Program-made: the position numbers and the translations under genes | Notes under the pieces: generated by a model | What the model was told of the DNA's origin: nothing | The model's input: the letters and a program-made list of their open reading frames with translations, nothing else | Databases searched by the model: none | Assembly: GCA_020975725.1 (NCBI GenBank) | Contig: QXJR01000005.1 | Span: 248,001-312,000 of the forward strand | Direction of reading: 5' to 3' | DNA: 64,000 nt | Origin: Picocystis sp. L7 | Taxonomy: Eukaryota > Chlorophyta > Picocystophyceae > Picocystales > Picocystaceae | Shown here: positions 58,201 to 64,000 of the stretch, one piece after another | Position numbering within the stretch: position 1 is the stretch's first letter | How the letters are laid out: each line of letters starts with the position of its first letter

Positions 58201-60380
58201 CGTGGCGATAACTGTTGGACACTTTTGGTTGTCAAGTATTTGGATGCTGTGTTGTCGGTGATGACAGTAAATGGGCACCCAAATAGCAGATGTCTCCAAT
58301 GCGCCAGTGCGTAGACGATAGCGCAAGTCTCGCGTTCCGCAGCGTGATAGTTACGCTGGGCTGCATTGAACTTGCGACTCCAATATTCGACTGGCCGCCA
58401 CTCGCCTGGGGCGATTTCTTGCTGCAGCACAGCCCCCATCCCAATGCTGGACGCATCGGTCTCTACCCGAGTGGGGCGATCCTCATTGAACAGCACCAGT
58501 GCTGGGGCAGTGGTGAGATGCTTTACGAGTTGCTGGAAGGCTTGATCATGCTGTTCCATCCAATAGCGTTGGAAATCGTGAGCGTATTTTTTCTTGTTCA
58601 ATTCTGTAAGTGGGGCTGCAATGTCTGAATAGTGTGGCACAAATCTGAGATAGAACTGGCAGAGGCCAAGAAAGGCCATATTTTCTTTCTGTGTCCTTGG
58701 CTTGGGGAAATGCTGTATCTTGTTGAGCTTTTGGGGCGAACATCGCAGCTCTTGGTTTTCGATGCGGAAACCTACCCAGTCCAGAGTGGTACAGAAAAAA
58801 TGACATTTTGACCGCTTCAAGCGGATGTCGGCAGTCCTGCACACCTGCAACAACTCCTCCAGATGCTGGAAGTGGGCTTCCTTGCTACTGGAGTGAATCA
58901 GAATATCGTCCACATAGACCTTGGCAAAGGTCAAGTGACCGAAGATTCTATTCATCATCCTTTGAAAAGCTGCAGGTGCATTTGCAATTCCCATTGGCAT
59001 CACCCTCCAGGTGTAGCTACCAAAAGGGGTCTGTACTACAGTCTTGTCAATGTCTGCTGGGTTCATGGGCAGCTGGTGAAACCCATCCAATGCATCCATT
59101 GCTGAAAAGAACTGGGATCCACCAAGACCTTGCAAGAAATCGTCGATGGGCGGTAGGGGATATCTGTCTTTGATCGCAACGTTGTTCAGTTTACGATAGT
59201 CAAAGACGACGCGCCATCCACCGTCCTTCTTCGGAACGAGGATCACGGGCGCCCCCCATGCTGAGCCAGCACAAATATCCATCTTTCCTGCATCCACATA
59301 TTCTGCAAGCAATTTGCGTAACTCCTCGCGCTCCGATGGCGATAGCCTGTAATATTGGGTGAACTGGGGTGATGTTCCTGGTTGTAACGGGATGCTGAAG
59401 TTTTCACCCGGGACTCGTTCAGTGGGTGGTTCCTTCCGGGGCTGGAAGCAGTCTGCATATGAGTCCAGCAAATCCTGCAATCGCTGCTGTTCCTGTTTTG
59501 TGAGTGTTACCTGTGAGCTGAGTTGGCTTTTTTCCAACTGGAGCTCCTGTTCTTCAGCTTCAAGCTCCCATCGAGCGTCTTGCGGTTGTACGATCAGGTA
59601 AAGGCATCCTGGTGTGCGAACGGCTTTTCGAACTTCAGCGGCAGGGACGACTAAGTCGAGCCGTCGTGCCTGGATGAACTTGCCGTCCCCGTGAACGGTG
59701 TGGCGCTTTCCTGCTGAGTCCAGCAGGACCATTTTTCTTTGCTGCCAATTGAGCACCTGGAGATAAGCATTCGAGAAGTCACTGCCCAGTATACATTCGA
59801 ACTCTTGTATGGGGGCCACTCCGAAGTCGTGCCACACACAGAAACTGTCGATCTTGATTTGCAGATTCACGATGGGTGCTTTGTGGATGTTGCTACCCAC
59901 AGCAACTCCAAATTCCACAAATTCTTGGGTTGTCCTCCCGGTTGTGCCCCTGGTATCGGACTCTTGAATCCTTCGTAAGAGCTGGGGCGTCACAAAGGAG
60001 AAACTGGATAGAGTATCTAGGTAGGCTTGACTGTTCACCGGAGATCGTCTGTGGGCAAACGAACACTGCGAGGTGAGAAATTCTTTTCTTGGTGTAAGGT
60101 TGTTGATGGTATGCAGTGGCAGCACTTGCCCTGGTCGGCGATTACGGACAGCGTGCTCCTGCATAGCCTGCCAATCTGTTTGCTTGGTTTCTGGATCTTT
60201 CAAAGGGGGCAGATCCATACTTGGGGGAGCGTTCGCTGACGCTCCCGGCTCCATGCGGTCAAGCCCCATTGACCGCTGGAGTTTGCCTAGTTTTTTGGAC
60301 TGAACACATCGCGGGCTTTGCACCCTTTGCTGTTGTGTCCGTATCGGTGGCATGATTCGCAGACCGACAACTCGCGGCAT
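55242..60380 (-). CDS. Gypsy D pol polyprotein with methyltransferase domain
   Basis: An open frame of 1712 codons that overlaps the end of gag in another frame, so it is probably made by the ribosomal frameshifting usual in Ty3/Gypsy elements. Approximate residues: protease 115-215 (LDTLSSFSF), reverse transcriptase 320-520 (YVDD near 488), RNase H 630-760 (VETDASSIGMGA), C5-cytosine methyltransferase 770-1060, integrase zinc finger 1165-1210 (HLVHDRAHFG, CPTCQ) and core 1235-1390 (LDVVEGLP, HTDNGPAY, VERQHR), GPY/F-like module near 1470 (EGPYCID), then about 200 residues ending in a Tudor-like stretch (YQGIVQSDGHTVLWTDGYK). The protein would reverse-transcribe, methylate and integrate; none of this is shown experimentally here. 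Confidence 0.93.
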   Translation of the reverse strand: MPRVVGLRIMPPIRTQQQRVQSPRCVQSKKLGKLQRSMGLDRMEPGASANAPPSMDLPPLKDPETKQTDWQAMQEHAVRNRRPGQVLPLHTINNLTPRKEFLTSQCSFAHRRSPVNSQAYLDTLSSFSFVTPQLLRRIQESDTRGTTGRTTQEFVEFGVAVGSNIHKAPIVNLQIKIDSFCVWHDFGVAPIQEFECILGSDFSNAYLQVLNWQQRKMVLLDSAGKRHTVHGDGKFIQARRLDLVVPAAEVRKAVRTPGCLYLIVQPQDARWELEAEEQELQLEKSQLSSQVTLTKQEQQRLQDLLDSYADCFQPRKEPPTERVPGENFSIPLQPGTSPQFTQYYRLSPSEREELRKLLAEYVDAGKMDICAGSAWGAPVILVPKKDGGWRVVFDYRKLNNVAIKDRYPLPPIDDFLQGLGGSQFFSAMDALDGFHQLPMNPADIDKTVVQTPFGSYTWRVMPMGIANAPAAFQRMMNRIFGHLTFAKVYVDDILIHSSSKEAHFQHLEELLQVCRTADIRLKRSKCHFFCTTLDWVGFRIENQELRCSPQKLNKIQHFPKPRTQKENMAFLGLCQFYLRFVPHYSDIAAPLTELNKKKYAHDFQRYWMEQHDQAFQQLVKHLTTAPALVLFNEDRPTRVETDASSIGMGAVLQQEIAPGEWRPVEYWSRKFNAAQRNYHAAERETCAIVYALAHWRHLLFGCPFTVITDNTASKYLTTKSVQQLSPRDARWIEKLAYYAPFSVEYRPGKENVGADYFSRHPVNDAAVPLRTMTILDLCAGMGTTLRALELAIPEDGALTINYIAVEQDPDCRAVIQRVFNSVHLTRPGLFIREDIFRYGNDVRTLAHRRKLPTVDLLIAGVPCQPFSRANTSTTDPPLGLRDARELFTAIRDIRTRIPTEHSYIVECTPFAAHLQNDLERISEWLGEPQEHHMDEYSPQQRTRLCWTNLPPPKPDHDLLSTVPLTWQDCLEEGSTPPLDSRGLPRLKCPTLMASANSHSDRSRTTWVVGQDNLLRELSIQEREKLVGMQPEDTAGHRITPAARRRMCGNAFPVGWLAVLIADMHKLWNRTLLGTRSADNTTCGSVNAIRTQRSSSNDNGSAAHITNVPLLSRIRTAILHDKDYQNKLKHPPPGYICRDGLLFRDNATSPLGHYAGPAILQAPLDNALRQDMLHLVHDRAHFGAHRTYEAARRHFYWPGMKAHIKQFVARCPTCQRMKPTNTSRARPQLPEMRYYPHPFHTVVLDVVEGLPLTPDHHNAVITVVDRLTKFAVYVPMHTSWSATRQARALLDNVVYKYHTPTIIHTDNGPAYRKLFAAYCTALGSSHKTGTPYHSQSQGPVERQHRTLLQTLRTMTDKPENWDQYLQAAAHAYNDSVHSLLERSPFEMLYGCPSRLPWHLQLVTTGTETRNLLTSPNKMITGLLTAQRKVYSAIQDLLVDRAKQQAASTQHLPARTFKPGDWVKLQYGLKDTQDRPKLEPYWEGPYCIDKALGNDAYSLVLPPGTRFQNRFHVDRLLPWIDSDLSLFPLDHPIQPLDSLPTSVQETTMDRWPVARYLVRDFSQFPAKAIRYWVRGHDQQTYWIDEDATILDEILDLEETNGCLPECGISKRNRHAVEQHKQGAYLLTPNPVLQNTWTWTSMPYSTRQRQQWQPPTKLPGSVVMDAFEVDQGVQHYQGIVQSDGHTVLWTDGYKTRHTTTEVRSMLYNPVAVAYS
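57190..58080 (-). other. C5-cytosine DNA methyltransferase domain of Gypsy D
   Basis: About 295 residues inside pol. Motif I is TILDLCAGMGTTLRALE, motif IV GVPCQPFSRANT with the catalytic Cys codon at 57792-57794, motif VI-like IVECTPFAAHL (Glu kept, ENV replaced by ECT), motif VIII-like QQRTRLCWTN, motif IX-like IQEREKLVGMQ and motif X CGNAFPVGWLAVL. The full motif order of a C5-methyltransferase is kept. The target-recognition part between VIII and IX is short. Motif spacing is compact, with no regulatory domains, as expected for a captured catalytic core. Confidence 0.92.
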
Positions 60381-61342
60381 CGCTTGAGAATCCCAGAAGG
60401 CAGTGTGGCCTTCAGTTCATAAGGCTTGAGGTCTTCCTGGAGAGCCCTGATGGCATCCTTGTCTTGTTCCTCCAGGTCTTGAAATCGCTTCGATGAGCGC
60501 TGCTGCCTGTTGGGCTGGTGATGTTGGACCCTGCTGTCCAGAACGGCATTCGTACGTCCGGGGACATACTTTTTCTTGAATTTCCTTGTGGTCACCTGGT
60601 CATGGGATCTGTTTTGTTCAATCTCCATTGCGGTTCCTGCCAGTCCCCATGCACTCACATCTGGAACTTGATGGAGGCTGACCAGCAACTGATGCTTTTC
60701 GCGAAGCTGTTGCATCATCCACCCCGGCAGTCCTGCACGGAAGCGGGCAGCAAGTTCTTCGTCGGTAATACGGTGGACTGTTGGGTCCTTGCTGCTGTTG
60801 ATGACCACAGAAAGGGACAACAACCTGTTGAGGAAATCAACGGCTGTTTCTTCAGGGCGCATACGAGTTCGTAAGAACTCATCGTATGCCTTTGGGCCTG
60901 GATCACATCTTTGGAAGATGTCCAAGAGGGCCGGGAAGATCGCATCGATTGATTTCAACTGTCCGGGATGAGATGACTCCCTGTTCTCCATGGCCAGTCT
61001 TGCCGTACCGCCAAGCGTTTGCAACGCCATGGCAGCTTGTGGTATGTCCTTGCCAACTCTTGCTTTTACCCAGCAAGACACTTCCTTGTACCACCTATGC
61101 AAGGCATAGGGGTCTTTCTTGAGTTCTTCACCAGTGAAGATCGTGGGCGTGGGCAATTCGATGCCCTTGACAGCCCCAGATTTGCGTAATGCTTCGAACA
61201 TGTCGCTGAATTCAGCTGGGACATGCTTTGGATTGTGGTCTTCAGGAGATGGCTGAGCATTGGCCAACTCCTCTTCCAACTCTTTTATCCGTTCCATGAG
61301 GACTTCCACTGAGGTGGTGTCGTCCACGGTTGCTTCGGGCAT
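60287..61342 (-). CDS. Gypsy D gag
   Basis: About 351 residues from the ATG of MPEATVDDTTSVEVL, only 25 bases inside the 5' LTR. A coiled-coil-like start (RIKELEEELANAQ) is followed by a retrotransposon gag domain (WYKEVSCWVKARVG, then FQRCDPGPKAYDEFL and DFLNRLLSLSVVI) and one CCHC zinc knuckle (CESCHRYGHNSKGC) near the C-terminus. It would form the virus-like particle and bind the element's RNA. The first 16 residues of the longer frame reach into the LTR and are probably not translated. Confidence 0.9.
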   Translation of the reverse strand: MPEATVDDTTSVEVLMERIKELEEELANAQPSPEDHNPKHVPAEFSDMFEALRKSGAVKGIELPTPTIFTGEELKKDPYALHRWYKEVSCWVKARVGKDIPQAAMALQTLGGTARLAMENRESSHPGQLKSIDAIFPALLDIFQRCDPGPKAYDEFLRTRMRPEETAVDFLNRLLSLSVVINSSKDPTVHRITDEELAARFRAGLPGWMMQQLREKHQLLVSLHQVPDVSAWGLAGTAMEIEQNRSHDQVTTRKFKKKYVPGRTNAVLDSRVQHHQPNRQQRSSKRFQDLEEQDKDAIRALQEDLKPYELKATLPSGILKRCRELSVCESCHRYGHNSKGCKARDVFSPKN

Positions 61343-61366
61343 CACGATCGATGGAACCGTACACTC

Positions 61367-62013
61367 TGTTGTGGTTCTTGTTACTCGCACGGCAAATCAC
61401 CGTGCGGTAAGCTTGGATGAAAGCACTTTTCGTGAGGCGGAGCAAGGTGGCTGGTGTGGTCGCGTGGAGAACCTGAGCACGCTTGAGAGCTGGAGTCAGG
61501 AAGGTTCTGGTTCGATTACAAAGTCCCGTGAGAGGTCCTAGAGAGGTCTCGCACAGGGGGATGGTCTCGCCAGGCCTTATCCGCCCAAGACGGCCAAGGG
61601 CCAAGATCTCCTGGCGGCTCCTGTGCTCCATCGGATGGTGGAGCACCGGCGACCTGGTCGATGCATCCGGCTGGGGCGCTCCTGGCCGTTCGATCCCTCG
61701 ATCGGATCGAGCCAGTAGATTCGATCCCCCGGTTTCGAGCACCGGATCGTGTGGAGGGCAGCCGACCTGGGGGTCGAAACCTCCACCTGGTCGGGGCACC
61801 GATCGGTGCTGAACCGAGGATCCCGTGAGGGGGAACCTCGCCCCGGTCCGTCTGGTACAGGTGGGGGTTTCCCTACTGTAAGAGAATACCCCAACCCCAA
61901 CCATCCATTCAAGCATGCAAATCCGAGTCCCCTGCCCTTGTGTGGGCGGCTGAGGACAGTAAGGGGAGAAAGAGGCTCCTCGATGGGGGGCCTGGGACGA
62001 TGAGTCCCTTACA
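61367..62013 (-). repeat. Gypsy D 5' LTR (right copy)
   Basis: 647 bp, paired with 54561-55207. On the minus strand it reads TGTAAGGGACTC to CACAACA. The next bases are GAGTGTACG, with no TGG-type tRNA primer site at the border. Confidence 0.95.
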
Positions 62014-62083
62014 CCCTCGGTATTTAACCAAGAGGGCATGGCTTCATAGGAGGTCCAGGCCTCCCTCGCGCAACAATCCAAAG
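62010..62083 (-). repeat. right arm of the inverted repeat, outer part
   Basis: Reverse complement of about 53642-53710 (CCTCGGTATTTAACCAAGAG against the left arm's TTAAATACCGAGG). It resumes right after Gypsy D, showing that D inserted into this arm. Confidence 0.7.
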
Positions 62084-62494
62084 AATCGACCGATAGATTG
62101 ACATTGGTTCAACGAACGTTTCGTGAGACGAAACAACCTATGCGTCCGAGAAACGAGCAACTGAACTCAACAAACTCGTGTCAACCACAACAAAATAGAC
62201 CAATGATAAACCAGTGGACAAACAAACCTACGCGACTATGTAAAGAGCGCGACACCTTACCTGTAAACAGAACTTAGAACCTGACACAAGATCAACAACG
62301 CGCCTTCTTCCTCCATCGAGCTCCACGAGTAGCTCTTGTACACGTAACGAGCTTCATCGTCAACGTAACGTCACACCGGATCAGCAAGTGAACGTACGGA
62401 AGGAGAGAAAGAAACTCCACCAACTAGTTCACAACAGGTTCAGAACAGTGAACACTGCAGATATATACTAGAGGGAAGAAGACCCTCTTTTAAC

Positions 62495-63423
62495 ATGTTA
62501 AGCGCCTTGAAATTGAGTAAAGATATGACTGATCCAGCACATATCAATGGTGTACCAAATCTAAATGGAGAAAATTGGAAGGAGTGGTTTTTCATGATGG
62601 AAAACCACGTGGTTCTCAATGGACTGTGGGAGGTGACAAAGGACAATCCCATAGAAGAGGAAAAGAAGGAAGAGGAAAAGAAGGAAGAGAAAACAAAACA
62701 AAAAATGAATTCAGCAAAGATCAGAATTCTGAACACAATTTCAATGGACTATGTGGACAATGTGATGCACTGTACCACACCACATGAATTATGGATGGCT
62801 ATAAAAGCCATATATCAAGAAACTGGATACCTGCGAGAACGATCGCTGAAAGCTGCACTCAGCAGATTCAAAAAATATCCTGATCAAAGCATCGAGCAAT
62901 ACATGAACAAGTTAGTACAAATAGTCAACGAGCTCAAACCGATTGGTGTGACCACTCTTGAAAAGGATGTGATCACAATAGCACTCAATGGCTTACCTGC
63001 AAATTATAATAATCTCACCACTGTCGTGGACCATATGACAGTGACTTTGACATTGGCTGAGATCAAGATATCACTTGTACATGAGGAAGTCAAACTGAAC
63101 TTGAACGTGAGCTACATGCTCAAAGAAGCTTCACCTGTAAAACTTGCAGACAAAAACAAGGTACAGTGTCAATACTATAAAAAACTCCGCCACATTCTCG
63201 ATGACTGCTGGCAATTCCAGAAAGACTATGGCAAACTAGATACCAAAAGAAGCATGCCAAAGAGTAAAGGTAAGTACAAAGGAAACAAACCTTTGAATAC
63301 CATCAGATTGATGGCACTAGCTGCGGAACTGGAAACCACCAACCAACAAAACAAGATCATAGATTCGGGAGCCTCATGGCACATGACTAGACAAAAAGAC
63401 ATTCTCAAAGTCACTACAATAGA
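62495..63423 (+). pseudogene. Copia 2 gag and start of protease
   Basis: An open stretch of about 309 codons in the order gag domain, Lys-rich linker (EEEKKEEEKKEEKTKQK), second helical part, zinc-knuckle-like segment and protease start. It ends in the transposon H3, so only a fossil of the polyprotein is visible here. Confidence 0.85.
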
Positions 63424-64000
63424 GGTATTCGGATTTGCCAAAATATTTTTTTCGCTTCGGATTTCGCCCCGATTTTTGACCGTTGGCTCTCCCGAACCGA
63501 AGAGAATATTTTTTTTCCGGAAAACTGCCCCTATTAGCGAACTATTTTGGGGGCTCCTCCGCGCATTCTGTTCGGAGACGGGTGGTGGGGTGGGGTGCTT
63601 GTATAACGCAATCCGTCGTCCTTTACACGTGCTATGAGGAAAATATTCCGCTTGAGAGGGTTGGACACACCGGATCCCTTTCCTCCGCGGCATGGAGCCA
63701 CTAAAAGAGCGCGGGAAGGAGGGGAAGGAGCGACGTCATGCCGCAGCGGAAAGGCAGGGTCCTGGAAATCATGGAGATGGAGCGCTTTCGAGTGCGTATC
63801 GTCCATCTCCGTGTCGTGATGATGGTGGTGGCGGACGGGGATCCGGACCTCCTCATGGCGTTCACGGCCATGCTGGACGTGCTCGCGAGCGAATGCGAGG
63901 AGCGCCTGCGGACGCTCCATGAATGGTGGAGTCCGAGAGCTCCACCGGCGAGTCCTGGACGAAGTGCAGAGTCGTTCACGGATGACGAGCTGCGAGGGAG
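63424..64000 (+). mobile_element. PIF/Harbinger transposon H3, 5' part
   Basis: It starts GAGGTATTCGGATTTGCC, close to the H2 terminus GAGGCATTCGGCAAGCC, at the point where the Copia 2 frame is interrupted. The 300-bp leader shares blocks with H1 (38302-38410). The other end is outside the window, so the target duplication could not be checked. Confidence 0.8.
63738..64000 (+). CDS. Harbinger H3 transposase, N-terminal part (runs off the window)
   Basis: Open from the ATG at 63738 to the window edge, 87 codons: MPQRKGRVLEIMEMER, then HEWWSPRAPPASPGRSAESF and TDDEL. It aligns with residues 1 to about 90 of the H2 transposase, including the EWWSP/GWWSP and SFTDDEL blocks. The helix-turn-helix and catalytic parts lie outside. 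No break is visible in this part. Confidence 0.82.
   Translation, partial: MPQRKGRVLEIMEMERFRVRIVHLRVVMMVVADGDPDLLMAFTAMLDVLASECEERLRTLHEWWSPRAPPASPGRSAESFTDDELRG

Larger units (their letters stand above)
54561..62013 (-). mobile_element. Ty3/Gypsy retrotransposon D with embedded DNA methyltransferase, looks whole
   Basis: 7453 bp on the minus strand, between 647-bp LTRs that differ at one position I could find. It is flanked by the 4-bp duplication CCCT (54557-54560 and 62014-62017). It looks whole: gag and a long pol both appear open. It is the youngest of the four Gypsy copies and shares its family with Gypsy C. Order on the minus strand: gag, protease, reverse transcriptase, RNase H, DNA methyltransferase, integrase, GPY/F-like module and a C-terminal extension. 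It sits inside the right arm of a large inverted repeat. Confidence 0.95.
62095..64000 (+). mobile_element. Ty1/Copia LTR retrotransposon (Copia 2), 5' part, split by H3
   Basis: The parts seen are a probable 5' LTR (about 62100-62445), then gag with the start of protease (62495-63423). Gag starts MLSALKLSKDMTDP, keeps the NLNGENWKEW block typical of Copia gag, and has a degenerate zinc-knuckle-like CQYYKKLRHILDDC. The protease active site is seen as DSGASWHMT. The Harbinger H3 interrupts it at 63424. Whatever follows lies outside the window. It is a relative of Copia 1, and possibly of the same family. Confidence 0.88.

Overview
The window is eukaryotic and consists almost entirely of transposable elements inserted into one another; I found no host gene. 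The evidence is Ty1/Copia and Ty3/Gypsy LTR retrotransposons, a mariner-type tandem array with a TATA-box promoter, a hAT transposon with a GT-AG intron, and PIF/Harbinger transposons. The host is probably an alga or another protist. Ty3/Gypsy elements carrying a cytosine methyltransferase have been reported from dinoflagellates and charophyte algae. The plant-like DD39D transposase, the TATA box and the ordinary GT-AG intron fit a charophyte-type alga better than a dinoflagellate, but the sequence does not prove this.

Layout: 1-3.1 kb is the 3' part of a Copia element. 3.2-11.5 kb is an old LTR-like piece split by Gypsy A (3657-11399). 11.8-29.8 kb is a tandem array of a roughly 2461-bp unit: eight non-coding segments (S, about 782 bp) alternate with seven segments (T, about 1678 bp), each holding the same 366-codon DD39D mariner-like transposase. 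Every T carries a five-unit heat-shock element and a TATA box just ahead of the gene. 29.8-30.7 kb holds a DIRS-like RNase H remnant and a decayed Harbinger (H1), which is split by Gypsy C (30674-38121). 38.4-52.6 kb is a second Harbinger (H2) whose transposase gene is split by Gypsy B (40812-51678); Gypsy B's right LTR is in turn split by an apparently complete hAT transposon (48319-51568). 52.6-62.1 kb has unclassified DNA, two inverted-repeat arms, an LTR-like block and the young, whole-looking Gypsy D (54561-62013). The window ends with the 5' part of another Copia element, split by a third Harbinger (H3, from 63424).

The outstanding biology is in the four Gypsy elements. They form two LTR families (A/B and C/D). 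All carry a full C5-cytosine DNA methyltransferase domain between RNase H and integrase, and a C-terminal extension with a Tudor-like signature. LTR similarity gives the age order D (1 difference seen in 647 bp), A (2 in 718 bp), then C (about 2 percent) and B (about 3 percent). The second system of interest is the seven-copy transposase array with heat-shock-type promoters; its variant pattern points to unequal exchange and gene conversion.
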